NCBI GenBank assembly: GCA_028023455.1
Contig: JAQFVV010006427.1
Coordinates: forward strand, 498,001-562,000
Direction: 5' to 3'
Length of the DNA: 64,000 bases
Source of the DNA: Epiperipatus broadwayi
Taxonomy: Eukaryota > Onychophora > Udeonychophora > Euonychophora > Peripatidae
The notes beneath the pieces are model-generated. The model saw nothing but the letters and a program-made list of their open reading frames with translations, ran no database searches and was not told the origin of the DNA. Positions 12,666 to 25,640 of this stretch are shown one piece after another (within the stretch, counting starts at the first letter, position 1; every line of letters begins with the position of its first letter). A program made the translations under genes and the position numbers.

Positions 12666-13531
12666 TTACCCATAATTTTCTCTATCCCATTTCCACAACA
12701 TAATCTTTGTCAACTCTATAACCTTTATATCTAAATCCCCCTTATCTTTTCCCAAACCCAGCATAAAAACCAATAATTCACTTTCTGTATAATCACTCTT
12801 TTCATATTTATTTTTCCACAACTTCAGTATATGTACCCTTTCTGTTTTCAAACATTTACATTCAATTAACAAATGCCTAATATTTTCTATTCCTTCCTTA
12901 CATAATTTACAAAATAAATCACCCATATTTTTCCATTTACATGTATATTCTTTTGTAGCTAAAGATCCTGTTCGAGCCTTAAACAATAAACTACTTTCCT
13001 TACTATTATCATATATTAACTCACACCTAATATTCTGTTTATTTCTATATATATTTAAACTCTTTTTACTCTCCATACTATTTCTCCATCTCTCTAACTC
13101 CCTAGTCTTTATTAATAAATTTATTCTTTTATCCCATTCCTTACTACTATAACACTCAATAATCCTCTTAACACAATCATCCCATCTTTTGTACAAATAT
13201 ATTGATATAAATTCTTTATCCAAATCTTTTGCATACCACATTACCTTTCTCACCCATTTTGTTACCTGCCCTTTACTCATAACCCAATTAAATACTATTT
13301 TAGCTATTCTTTTATTATCCATAAACTGCAATCTACCAAACATTTTCATTTTACTTTTTGCATCTCTCATATGAAAACTTGACCATCCCATTTCTCCTTG
13401 AATTGCCTCCCTTGCTGTCCATACTTCTGCATCCAATGCATGTCTTCCTACTTCCCTTTGAGCTTTTTCTAAGTAATCTAATATCTTTTTACTAACATAT
13501 AATGCATCATTACCATATGTTAACCCTGCTA
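12666..13531 (-). pseudogene. LINE ORF2, C-terminal part (frameshifted)
   Basis: This is the C-terminal continuation of the reverse transcriptase at 13532-14659, in another frame after a one-base shift near 13532. The open frame with a start codon is 13436-12666 (256 aa), but the coding reading extends up to the shift. It holds a Trp/Lys-rich region and then a zinc-finger pattern, CKLC with a His nine residues on and LLIEC (C176-x2-C179-x8-H188-x4-C193). This CCHC tail is usual after the RT of many non-LTR retrotransposons and is thought to bind RNA or DNA. It ends with TAA at 12666-12664, close to the pentamer tail. The clade is not decided. Confidence 0.75.
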
Positions 13532-14659
13532 CTACAACTCCTTTCTAGCTACATCATATTTATTATATGAAAATACTGTTAATTTCTTTATCAATCCCTT
13601 TCTTTTCTTTGCTTCATTTATCAATTTTTTCTCCCATTTATCCAAATAATTTTTCTGATTACTTAAAATAATTCCCAAATAACTATATCTATTCACCACA
13701 CTTAACTTAATATCTCCCAATAAAAATTCTACATCTTCTCTTTCCCCAGTATTAACCATCATTATATTTGATTTTTCTTCACTAAATTTAATCCCCATCT
13801 CTTTACCCACCCTTGCACATGTCCTCAACATAACTTCCATATCTTCTCTTTTTTCTGCACACAAAAATATATCATCTGCAAAAAAAAGACCTGACAAAAT
13901 ATATACTCCCTTACTACCTATTAACGGTATCTCTATCCCTCTTCCTAATCTTTCTATTGCTCTTTCCATTTCACTCAAATACAACACAAACAAAATAGGT
14001 GACATAGGGCATCCTTGCCTTAGTCCCACACCATTTTTAACTTTAATTGATTCTATATTCTCTAATTGATATATATAATAATTATTTTCATATAATTTCT
14101 TAATAATATCTATTAAAGCTTCATCCATTTCCAAATTTGCTAACCTTATCCATAATCTATTTCTATTTACTCTATCATATGCCTTCTCTATATCTATAAA
14201 ACTCATATATAACTGTTTACCTGCATTCCTACTCATATCCATAAGTTGTGTAACTACAAATAAACTATCTTCTATACGCCTATCTAATCTAAAACCTCCT
14301 TGCATTTCCCCCACTACATTATTCCCTTCCATACATTTTACAACTTTACTAGCCACCATATATGAAAAAACTTTATATAAAACTGATGTTACCACTATCG
14401 GTCTATAATTATTCAACTTTCTATGATCCTTACTCTTTTCTTTAAACAATAACCTTACTCTTGTATTACTCCAACTACTTGGGAAAACTCTATTCTGTGC
14501 CATTTTATTAAAATGGGATAATAACTTTACTTTTGCCCTATATCCGAAATTCATTACCATCTCTGCTGCCCATCCATCTAAACCTCTTGCCTTCCCACTT
14601 TTCAATTTCTTCTCTACCTCATTTAGTTCATTTTCTGCAGCATCACCTAGTGACCACAT
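13532..14659 (-). pseudogene. LINE reverse transcriptase, 5'-truncated
   Basis: A 375-aa frame with the ordered blocks of a non-LTR reverse transcriptase. SGKARGLDG lies at 21-29 and NNYRPIVVTSVLYKVF at 83-98. The catalytic block SFIDIEKAYDRV is at 153-164 with Asp156. RQGCPMSPILF is at 214-224, the catalytic FADD at 260-263, and a thumb region follows. The enzyme copies element RNA at a nicked chromosomal target. The N-terminal endonuclease is absent: similarity to LINEs begins near residue 9, and the first residues come from a 43-bp motif that also occurs at 9677. This is therefore a 5'-truncated insertion joined to other DNA. A frameshift at the 3' end separates it from its zinc-finger tail. 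All catalytic residues in the remaining part are intact, so the copy is not very old. Confidence 0.85.
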
Positions 14660-14690
14660 TACACGATCGGTGCAACCACCCTCTTTTCAG
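14640..14690 (-). repeat. Inverted partner of the 9677 motif
   Basis: On the minus strand this reads TTGCACCGATCGTG, then TAATGTGGTCACTAGG and TGATGCTGCAG. It matches 9677-9720 apart from transitions. It supplies the first residues of the LINE frame and marks the junction of the 5'-truncated LINE. Confidence 0.5.
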
Positions 14691-14699
14691 ATATGGATT

Positions 14700-16030
14700 G
14701 CAAAATATATCAAAAAGTTGCTAACATTTGTTTTTACAACAAAAAACATTGGAAGATTTTTTTCTACTGACTGATAACTACAAAGAAAAAAGAATTTATG
14801 GAAACATCTCACTCTAATCAAATAAAATCACTAAGTGTTAAAAATTTTAAATGACTAAATTATTTATATATGTTTTAAAATTTTAATATTAAAAATGTTC
14901 ATTTAATATTTCATTATCTAATTTATAAAAAAAATTTCCATTTACACATCAAATATTATTTCATAAAAACAATATTTACTTACAGAAACCATTTATATTT
15001 GACTTTTTTCTGCCTACATTTAATGACAATTGAATTAATAGTTGAATATTTTAATTTTGATGTTTAAAATCTTTATTTAATGTTATGAATCAATAAATTG
15101 GACTTGTTACGAATTTAAGTTTCCAAATAAAAAGTTTTAAAAAATCATGCTTGAACTTTTAAAATATTTTTAAAATATCAAAAATGTGTAATAGGTAACT
15201 GGAATAATAGCTTTATTTGGGGGGAGGGGGTATATTGTAATGTTATTATAAAAAGTATATTTATTAAATCAATTCTAATTTTTAAATCTGAATAATTTAC
15301 TATAAAAATATAAAAAATCTATGAAATATCTGTCTGAAATATAAAACTATCTCCATTTATTAAATTATTACAAAAAAATCAGAATTACTCTGTTTGAAAT
15401 TATCTGACAGAATGTCAGAACCATATTTTACCCTGTTTCTGCTTTAACCTAATTCACGTTTTTTAAATTATATCTTTATAAATAAAATATATTTGAAAAT
15501 GTAAGTGGAAACATAAATGTATTTTATTTTTGATAATTTTAATAAAACTCTTTTGTAAAAATAATTACAATTAATGAAATACACTACAAAATTATGCAAT
15601 GTTTTTCCTGATTTGTTCAAATAATAGTCTAGATAATTCTTAGTAATAATACTCAAAAAATTAGCAGCCTTCTGATTGTTTATTTCATACTCAGTAGACT
15701 CTTAATGATTTATTAGTTATAAATAAATCTGATAATGTCAATAGTTGATAGAGCAGTTTAATTTGAGTTTTTACTACAAAATAACAGTAAATAATGGTTT
15801 TAAAGATCATAAAAACAATATAAAGCTGTAAGCATAGCATCATCATCACACTACTGCATAAAGTTATCATAACAATAAATACATATTAATTCAATACATA
15901 CAAAAAATGAAATTAATGGACACACTTTTTTTTTCAAATCTTGTTTTATTTTATTAAGCATTTTTTATTTCAATTTTCTCCAACATTTCAGTCATATTCC
16001 ATGGTGACTGTCAAGAATTATTTTTATAAA
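14700..16030. other. AT-rich non-coding stretch
   Basis: No coding or RNA signal seen. A short G run (about 15220-15230) and poly-A/T tracts only. Confidence 0.55.
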
Positions 16031-16039
16031 TATATGTTA

Positions 16040-16860
16040 TAAAGAATCTACAAAGAATTTACAAAAAAAAAGCAACATAAGAAGATAATTTCTTACATAA
16101 ATTATAATTTATATATATATATATAATTTACTTTTTGCTTACTGTGCATGAGTCTTTCATCTTATTACATTTTTTTATTAATTTACTTTTTATATAGAAT
16201 AATCTTCAATTATTATAATTAGTCTTTTATAATTACATCAGATTCCTACCAGTATTTCTATTCAAAACTGTTTTTTATTATATATAAAGTTTCTTTAATT
16301 AATCTTTCTTTAAAAGAAAATTAAATTTTGAAATAAAGATATTGAGAATGGAATATCATATAAAAGAAAGATTAATTAAAGAAAGTTTATATATAACAAT
16401 AAAATAAACATTGTTATGAATAGAAATAATAATAGAAATATGAAATATGATGTAATTATAGAATAATTACAATAATTAAAAGATATTTTATATAAAAAGC
16501 AAAATAATAATAAAAAATTAAAATGTAAAAGAATCAAGATACAAATGAAAAAAGCCAAAAAGTAAGTTACGTATAGATAATATATTAAAACAATTAAAAT
16601 TCTCTATATGTACTGCCACTCAGTGTAAGTCAGAGTAATCAATGGATGCCAGAAGGCTTATGCATAAAATCCCCATCTAGTGCCTACTCATCCAATATTC
16701 TTAGACTAGTTTCTGGCTTGTGGCCTTCATCAGGGAGGAGCATTCTGGCATTCATTGATTACTCTGGATTGCACTGAGTGGCAATTATATGATGTTTATA
16801 TATAATATACATAATTTATGTCAAAAACTCTTCTTTTTTGTAAATTCTTGATATATAAAT
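16040..16860. mobile_element. Palindromic MITE-like element, interrupted
   Basis: The left arm (about 16040-16315) pairs with 16360-16600 and, beyond an insertion, with 16790-16860. The inner stem is clearest: AAAGTTTCTTTAATTAATC (16287) against GATTAATTAAAGAAAGTTT (16369). The pairing resumes after the nested palindrome at 16614-16783 (GTAAATTCTT on both sides), so the element was whole before that insertion. It encodes nothing. Confidence 0.55.
16614..16783 (-). mobile_element. Nested palindrome with hammerhead-like motif
   Basis: A 170-bp unit with inverted ends TGCCACTCAGTG / CACTGAGTGGCA and inner inverted pairs (GGATGCCAGAA / TTCTGGCATTC). It is inserted in the right arm of the surrounding palindrome. 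On the minus strand it carries CTGATGA (16734-16728), a small GGC/GCC hairpin and then GAAAC (16713-16709), followed by CTAGT...ACTAG pairing and CACTAGATGG. This looks like a decayed hammerhead-type ribozyme fold. Self-cleavage is not claimed, because the expected UH cleavage position reads AU and stem II carries extra A residues. Confidence 0.5.
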
Positions 16861-16869
16861 ATATATTAC

Positions 16870-18780
16870 AGAGATAGTGTTGGAAAAAATTAAACAAAAA
16901 TGGTTCATAAAATTAAATAAGTTTTAAAAAGGAAAAATTGTGTTAAATTAATTTCTTTTTTTTATATATCAAATATTATGTAAAATCAAATTATAAATTG
17001 ATGCAAAGTTACGTTTTGATAAAATAAAAAGTAGCATTTTTATCAAATTATAACATTGTATTTTTTTTTATCTTCTGGGGGAAAACAACTGATTGTTTAA
17101 ATATTATTATAAATGACATTAATCCAGTGTGGCGAACTACAGTAGAATAATAATAATAATCAAAAGGTTTCCATCAATTTTCAGTCAGTAAAACAAAGAT
17201 ACATCTTGGTATATTCACTTGAATGGAACTACTGTTTTCAATTTGCCACTTAAGTGCACAAACATTCCATGATCTTCCAAGACACTAATTTCGAATTTAA
17301 TCATATTTTTTATTCATATTCTAACACAGTTTACTTTATTAATGCTTTCAAATATATATTTTTAAAAAAATCTTAATAGAAGTACAACTCGGAATAAAAA
17401 ATTTTAGTAATCAAAATTATTTGTAGTCTATATATTATTTATTTATTAAGAAAACTTTTTTTATTTAAAATATAGATTAAACTATATGGTTTCCAATACA
17501 TATAAATAAATGTGAAATCTCATATTGTATTCCTTGATAAATATTATTAAAATTCAACGAAATTCAGTCTCTATGATTCTAAAAATTATTTATAATGAAT
17601 TTTAAAGTCAATTATTTTCTAATCAAGAAGACTTTCCGAGAAATGAAATATTTTAAATAACAGATAACAGAAAATAAACAGATTTTATTGAATTGCTCTA
17701 TTGCCATTTAGATATATAACAAAATTATCAATATGCTTAAGTATACAAAAGTATATTTATGACAGCTAATCTATATTTTCTATATTATTTAAAATTTAAT
17801 AAATTTTATGATATTTGCTTTTACATTTATCTTAGCTAAATGACTTTTCTTTTTGTCTCTTAACTATTTAATGAACCAGCAGTTGGTTATTAAAGTTGCT
17901 TCGTGGTTATCAATCATGTTTTAACATTAAAAACTAAGTAAAGTTATATTGTAAATTAGCTCTTAATTTGACTTTTCTTTCATTTCCATGTTATACGACT
18001 AGACTGGTTAAACTAACTTAGATAATTAATGCTTTTCACCTAACTCTGTTAACCTGTGGTCAATGCTAACACTGCATTACAGAGAGTTTGCTTTTTCTTA
18101 AAAACAAGATAAAGCCAAACGAATGTTATAAATATATTTAAAATATATGTATGCATTTGTTCTAAGAATTTTTGCCAAATGCAATATTTTTATGATAGAA
18201 AATGGATTATAATAACTGAAATAATTGAGAATTATAATTAATATAGAAATCTATTTCAATTATTTAAATAACTACCGACCTTTAATCAAAAATTATATAC
18301 ATGTTTCTACTATTTAAAAAAATATCAATTTTATTTTGAATACATCTGCAGTAATTTAATTGCAAGAAAATAAATAAAATAATATATATATAATAATTGA
18401 ATTTTCTTTCCTAGGAAAGCATTTTTTACAAAATTTTAATATTTATTTATAGTAACTGTAATTTTTTATTTTATAGACTGCGTTTAGACGTGAAACGGTT
18501 AAAAAAATCATGTGATTTAATCATTTGCATTTTACTGTCTAGGAACCATTATACAAATGAGAATGGGCATTAAACTTAAATTGAAGGAAAAACAATGAAA
18601 GACAATAAATAAAAAATTTAATTTATACATTTTATAATGATTATACATATTCTTTATTAACCACAATTATAGACACATACATTGCAGGTTTGGCATTTAC
18701 TTTTTACTTAATACTTTTTGGTACTGTCTTTTTTTTGTCAATGTGTTTGATGATTTGAACATCTTGTCTGACTATATTTC
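16870..18780. other. AT-rich non-coding stretch
   Basis: No supported gene. A short frame of 31 codons after an acceptor-like TTTTATAG at 18471-18478 was considered and not accepted. 17130-17290 is less AT-rich and may be an old repeat. Confidence 0.5.
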
Positions 18781-19210
18781 CCATAAAAATAAACAACATT
18801 ATTTTACATCAGAGTCATTGAGATAATTATTATAGTTTAAATGGTGCCTGATTTTTCCATAAAATTATACTAAAGTTTTTAATAAAATGTTTTTAGAATA
18901 GTAGGTTTATTACAGATGAAAAACATAAGAGTAGGACTTATTTTTATTGTTAACTTAAAGCTTTGTAATGGATCTCAAATAAAAATATTTGCAGCACTTT
19001 GCTTTTTAATGATTTCAGCACTTCATATGATTGCTATCCATTATATTATATTCTCAAACACATCCTCCCAAGAGGCACTGAGATATTGTTTTATGATTTG
19101 AGAAGTGACTGATTTTTTCATAAAATCATATTCAAGATTACAGTAGAATACTTTATCATAGTAGATTCATATTACAAATGAACTTATACTAGCAATAGGA
19201 CTTGTCATAT
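18780..19210 (+). repeat. Diverged tandem duplication, ~265-bp unit
   Basis: The segment around 18840-18960 (CTGATTTTTCCATAAAATTATACT ... AGTAGGACTT, given here in parts) is echoed at about 19105-19205 (CTGATTTTTTCATAAAATCATA ... AATAGGACTT). The copies are much diverged. The 61-aa frame at 18916-19101 lies inside and does not look like a gene. Confidence 0.4.
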
Positions 19211-19814
19211 TTTAAAAACTAATAAAAAATCTTAAATTAAATTTTTCTAGATCTTTTGTATTATATAAAAAAAGATCTATATCTCATTTCCTCATTGCTA
19301 TTGAAAAAATCAGATTATGTAGAACTAATTTGGTTGAGGTAGGTATAGATTGCTATGATTAAATTCTCTACCTTTAACCTTGCTAATTGTAGAAATTTAA
19401 CACCTTGAAATCCAACTGTACCTTGATATATATATATTTTAATCAAAAAGTCTTACATTCTAGACTGATAAACATTCAAGGTTAAAGTTTCCAATTTTTT
19501 TTATTAGTGACTGGTAAAGTACTTGAATTTTTGTAAAATTAAATATTACTTCAAAAAGTTTTAAAGATCACATTCAAAGTTTTAAGAATACTATTTAGGT
19601 CATAATTTAAATTGTAACAAATAGAACAATTATTACTCTAGTATAAATTTAAAAGCCAAGAAGTTAAAATTTTTGTTTTGTCTCACTATTTCTTTAACAA
19701 TGAATAGTCCATCATTATAAATGTGGCAGTCATTAATGCTTATGTCATAAAAACACCTATAAAGTGTTTCAAAAACTTCAGCATCTTAAATTGAAAATAA
19801 AATTGAATAAAAAT

Positions 19815-21965
19815 GCAAATTGGAGTTAAACAAATAGTAAATAGAGAGATAACAAGAAAATTAGTAGTAGATAGAAAAATACAAAAATTACTTGATATGA
19901 TGATAAGTGGGTATATATTTAAAAGAAAGAAATTAAATATGCAGGTAAAAAAAAGACAGGTAGATAGAAAATAGCTATGGTGGTGGGTATATAGTTATAT
20001 AGATGAGTAGCAAGAATTTCAGAGGTAAGCAAAAAAATAAACAAATGATAGATATTTAGAGAGGTATACAGGCAGAGAGACTGATAAAAAAAGATATGTG
20101 AAAGAAAGTTAGGAAAAGGTACAAATAAAGATCAGTAAATACAAGTTAGTTTGATAAAATGGGTAGATGTGTAAATTAAGAAAGTGGATAGATAGAGAAA
20201 TAGCTAATTACATAAGGAAAATCAAATAAATAAGTAAATAAGAAGATGAGTAGATGGATAAATAGAGAGATGGGTGGTTAACTGAATACATAGGCAGGTA
20301 GATGAATGAATATATAGTAAGTATGGGATTGGTCTTTGAGTAGATCAGTTGATAAATAAGTAGACAATTGGAAATAGCAAAAAGTAAAAATGTAGACAAT
20401 GGTCAGTAAAAAGATAGAAAAGTGAGTAGGTAAATGGTTGGTCCAAAAATTGATAACAATTTAGGCACATAGATAGTCAATACAAAGCTTGGTAGTTGGA
20501 CTGTTGAATTACTAGATATAGATGAATAGGTAAAAATATCAATAAGTATATAGAGAAATAGATGGATACAATAAATGGTGGGATAGTAAAGCAGTAGGTA
20601 TAAGGAAATGAATAGATTAATAAAAAAGAAAAATAGAAATTGAAACAGAGGGATTAGAGAGATAGAAATGTATGTAAAAAGTAGATAAGGAGTAGAGAAT
20701 AGATATAAAGATAGCATAATATAAGAAAATAGAACAGATGATAATAAAAAAGGGGGTATGGAAAGATAGAAAATTAGGAAAGAAAGTAAGTAGATAAGGA
20801 GATATGAAAAAGGTATGCAGGATAATAAAAATGATATAAAATTAATAATAAGAAGAAAAGGAATGCAATAAAATTAGTACATAGAGACATATAAAGAGTC
20901 AAAAAACTAGAAAAACAGATAAAGTGAAAATTAGACAGATATAATAAGGTTAAAATAAATTTTTAAAAGAAAAGTAAAATAGAAGATATGAAAAAAAGTA
21001 AAAAGTGACAAAGAGAGAGATATTAAGATAAGTAGCTATATAGAAAAAGAAGCCAAAAGATAGAGAGAGAGGGGTGAATATAAAAATGAGGTTGTGAGAG
21101 AAATAATGGGGATATATAGGAAAAGAAATAAGAACAAAAGAAAAGGAAAAGAAAATAGAAAAAGTATTAAATTGGTTGATAAGATAGATAGGGAGGTAGA
21201 AAAATAAGTAAAAAGCAAAAAATGTTGACAGAAAAATTACAAAGAAATAAGGGATATGGCTAAATAAAATTAAAAAAATGACAGAAGAAAGAAAAAATAG
21301 AACAGAAAGTAGATGGATAGTTAATAACAAGATAATGAAGTAAAAAGTAAAAGAGGATACAGGGAAAGACAAAACAAGTTAATAGCTAGGATCAGTTAGG
21401 TTAATGGATGTGTAGACAAAGTGGTGAGAAAATGATAGGAAGAAAATGTGTGATATATAGATAGATAAATAGATTGTAGTTAGATATATGATGTCAAAAA
21501 TATATAGAAGAGTAGAAAGGTAGATAAATAACAAGTGGGTCAATTGAGAGGTATGTAGTCAGTGGAAAGATATGTAGATGGATAGGAAGATGTGTTTTGC
21601 TATTGATAAATAGATGAATGGGAAATTGGTTAGAATTAATGGAGTGATAAGTAAGTGAATTGAGAGCATATAATTGGTATACAACAGGTATGTAGGGATA
21701 AAAAGCAGACAAGTTAGTAGAAAAATGCATATGAAGATAGAGTATGAATGCAATATTATAATGAGAATTAGGTTGTTAAAGAAGTTAGTTTTTCAACCTA
21801 AAAATAAGGAAGGAAATAGATTGGAAAGTCAGAATGGATGATAGAAAGAAGTGATGAAGAGAAATAAAAAAGAAGATAAAAATAGAAAAAAAATAGAGAG
21901 GGCAGTAAATAGGAAAGTGGATAGGTAAGTAGATAAGTAGGTTAATAATATTCTGGTAGAATGTA
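19815..21965 (+). repeat. 2.1-kb degenerate GATA/TAGA purine-rich repeat
   Basis: The plus strand is almost free of C and consists of short words such as GATAGA, GTAGATA, TAAATAG, GGATAG and AGAAAATAG without a fixed period. The reverse strand reads as long hydrophobic Tyr/Leu/Ile/Ser/Phe frames (for example 21372-20950, 140 aa). These arise because TATC/TCTA words contain no stops, and they are not proteins. This is a degenerate microsatellite-derived array with extreme strand asymmetry. Confidence 0.8.
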
Positions 21966-22800
21966 CGTTTAAGATTAGAGTTTGTTGACAATTTTCAGAT
22001 TTAGATTACATTTATAAAGGATTAAAATTGTAATTCAGTTTTAAGTTAAGATTAGTATTAGATTTAATTTGAGTTTAGATTATTTATCTTTACCATACTC
22101 TCTCTACCACCATTTGAAAATCTGGAGTAATCAAGTGAATAGATAAAGTTATAATGCTATAAAAATATCCAGATTGACAAGATTTGGGCCTTTGTATTTG
22201 TTAAGGATGACTGAGAATCAAAGCCAGAATTAATGCACTTGTGTATCTAACATCTGCCTTTTATTTTTGTATATTATTCAAATTAATAACCTGAAATTTA
22301 AAAGGATTTCAAACACAGTCTAATTGATTTACATAGTTATATAGATCTGACACTAGATCAGTTTTATAACAACTATAGGCTCTTTCACACTTTGACTAGA
22401 ATAGTTAATACCAACAACAACATCATATGAGTTTCCACACATGTACTTATTTGTCTCCATGAATAACCATCTTGACTGTATTCTAATCTAAAATCATCTA
22501 CTGAAAGATCAACTAATCAATTGTCACTAATGTTATGATGCTATAAAAACATTCCCATCCTCAGGCTGATCAGTCTCTGCCATTCACCTTCATTGTAGAA
22601 GATAAGTTTTCAAAGCTGGAACTAATACATTTCTGCATCTAGAAATCACCTTTACCCCTTGGAAAGTTAAATATTTAGAGATCATATAATTTATTGTTGA
22701 CATTAGATTTAGAATTTGAGTTAATGTGGATTTAGATTTGGAGCTTGCATGGGAATTGAGTTAGGATTATGATTAGAATTTGGTAATACATTTATATATA
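21965..22800 (+). repeat. TTAGATT-type repeat and diverged 400-bp duplication
   Basis: Two blocks of short TTAGATT/TTGAGTT words (about 21985-22090 and 22690-22790) flank two similar segments, 22105-22290 and 22505-22680. The latter share ATGCTATAAAAA, TCAAAGC(C/T)(A/G)GAA and CATCT...CCTTT in the same order. Old tandem duplication or two copies of one SINE-like repeat. No gene. Confidence 0.45.
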
Positions 22801-25000
22801 AAGTATTAAATATTTTCATAATGTCAATAAAAAAATATTTAGTCAGTTGATTAGAAAGTTATGCAATATTTTTAGGAAGTCAAAGTGCAGTTTATGTAAT
22901 TAGTTTTGAAAACATATTATTTTTATTTTATTCATTTGATATCAATCAAGAACTTATAGCTTATGCGTCTTTCTGTCATTTTAATTGTATAATCATTTGG
23001 ATAATTGATCATGTGACCATGTGATGCTTATGCATCAAATTGAAGATTGGACACTACAATTGTATTCAATTCTAAATTAAAATAAATATTACTTTATTCA
23101 AGTCAATAGAAAAATCTTTATTTTTTGAATTTACTATTTACTATTATGCAAAACCACAAAGAACAGCAAATGGCATTTTAAGTCTTTATATTATTATAAT
23201 TAGAAATCTTTGATACATCACAAGAATTGTAACTTAAGAAAAAAAAAATTATACAAGAAAAAAAATTGTTGGTGTTAGTACGACGTGACTTATTCAATTA
23301 CAAACTAAAACTTTTTTTATTTTGAAAATATATTTTGAACATTATACTCTACACAAACTAATAGCTATGGAATTTGAATTAAACATGCATAAATGTTAAT
23401 ATGTTAATCATGACTATATAATTCTGAAAATCTAAACTGTATACCCAAAAGTGAATTTGTATTAATGAAGACAAAGATAACAGATTTTATGTTGTGATTA
23501 AAATAATCATAATAGTTGGACAAAATGGGTTTTTGAATTATATTAACATGTGAATTTTTTATGTATACATTTTTAAATGGCTTATTGGTTAGGAATTGAT
23601 AAATTGTTCAAAGACCTAGCAGGACTAAGCTGGGTTTGCCATTGATAGACTTGAAACTCCAGAACCAGTCATTTCAATCAGGTGAGGCAAAAAATAGTAT
23701 TGCTTCTTTCCCAGGAATTCATAAGCGATTCAAGCATTGAAAGTGATTGAGCTTAGTTATATAACACAGACAGCAAGCTCCAGTTTCTGCCATTGTTTTA
23801 TTTTAGTAAAACATTCAGAGCATTTTATGCATAATGCTTATTACTAAAATATTTAAATTATTTAAAATAAAATTTTACACATAAACATATTTAAAATTAT
23901 AGCTACCATCAGTTATGTACTTATGGTGTTTAGTATAGTTATATTTATAATTTGATAGGAGATTTGTCCTTACATTCTAAAGCACCTACAAATGTATTGG
24001 CAATTGTTTATAGAAACTTTTAAAATATAAAAATTCACTTAAATGATTATGGATGTCAATTCAGATAATATGTTTATTATATTTGGATATGAGAACTACA
24101 TTTACATTCATTTAATATCTCTATTAATAATTTTGATATAATACCTACCTCATTTGATAGTCAGCAATTTACATGGGCTATTTCTATAAGAATGTACAGG
24201 GAGTATTTTAAGTTCTTATGATTATCTAATACATAGTTTTGATTGTTTATAAACATTTTTTATTGTATAATCATAATTGTTTAATTTTTGTTTGTTATTT
24301 TTAGAATTATCAACCATTATTAGTCAAAAGGTCTTTTGTTCTTAATAATACATTTTAATTGGAGAAACATTTCTATAAATCAAAATTTGTTTATTTTATA
24401 AATAAGTATTATCTTACAAATCAAGTTTCTGGGAACCACATTTCTATGAGTGAGCTTTAAAATATTTTTTAAATCTTAAAATATTTTTTATGTCACAAAG
24501 AGAATTTTTTTTTAAAAAAAAGTAGACAGCTTATAATCTATCCAACTAGTTATCCTATAATGGTCAGTAAATGAGTATTTACCTACTTTTAGCAAAAGTG
24601 TAAAAATTCTTGGTTACTCTAGGTTAGTCAAATAAGTTTTGATGCATAGAATATAAAACTAAAATACAAAATTATATGATGTGGACTTTAGAAAAGCTTT
24701 ATATTTTATGAGCACTGAATCCATGGTTATTTTTATTCTATCTATACAGTGTATGAGCAGCTTTAAAAACTAAGTACATAGTAAGTCATTCTGGAAAAAT
24801 GCTATTGATTTCACTGCCAGAAATATATGTCAGTTCAATCATAAATATCTCGATCAAATTTGTGCAGCATGCTTAATTATTTTCATTAAATGTTAAATTC
24901 AATAATATGTGTTTTGGCATATATATTGTAATGATCAGCTTATGTATATTGAAATTATTTCCAATTAACTTAATTTATTTGGGTACCCATCTTACATTAA
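22800..25000. other. AT-rich stretch with one SINE-like segment
   Basis: No gene seen. About 23675-23795 resembles about 50133-50258 in the same orientation (shared AATCAGGTGA, AGGAATTCATA, AACTCCAG or GCTCCAG), so it is a dispersed short repeat. No A/B-box pair could be read in it with confidence. Confidence 0.45.
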
Positions 25001-25524
25001 ACATCGGGAAATAGATTGACATATATATATATATTTATTTATTTATATTTAAACAATATTTATTTTAATATGATGATGATAACCAATACATGGCTTCAAT
25101 TTGCAATGTCTGGCTATATCATGAAGAACCTAAGTTGCTCCCAATGAAAAAACATGGGATAAATGTGCAGACCAGACAATATTACAAATACAAAAGTTAA
25201 CACACTACTGAAGCTAATAACAGAACTATATAATAAAACTGCAGTTCATTACAAAATATAATTGTCAGTCAAGATATAACTTTTTATTTTTAACAAAATC
25301 ATTTCTCCACTCTTAGATATCATTGTTTCAGTTAACATGCATCTAGGAAAGCAATATAAAGGATACAAAGTGTTTTTGATTAATTTAAACATTAATCTTT
25401 TTTCTAACATTAATACAGTTTTAGGGTCAAGTACATTTTCCATACAGCAAACCCTTGGTCTTTAATATCTACTGTACTGGTCAAAACATGTTTATCCATC
25501 TAACATGAGCTGGAACACACAAAA

Positions 25525-25640
25525 TGTACTTCAAATGCAGTCAAGCCCGAGATTTAGGTCAGGGACCAGCCTGAATTTGAACCCACTCTCTAAGTCCCAG
25601 ATCAAACACCTAATGAATAGCATAATGGTGATGGCACAAG
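25525..25640 (-). repeat. tRNA-like SINE remnant
   Basis: On the minus strand a B-box-like GGGTTCAAATTC (25584-25573) lies downstream of a weak A-box-like TGCTATTCATTAGG. This is the arrangement of an internal RNA polymerase III promoter in a tRNA-derived SINE. The acceptor stem and anticodon arm cannot be folded, so it is not a tRNA gene. Confidence 0.35.

Noticed and set aside
18479-18573. Short exon after TTTTATAG with LRLDVKRLKKS reading
   Set aside because: No usable donor, only 31 codons, and no recognised similarity.
20208-21991. Several minus-strand frames of 60-140 aa rich in Tyr, Leu, Ile and Ser
   Set aside because: They are read-through of TATC/TCTA words in the C-poor repeat, with no domain and overlapping frames of the same character.
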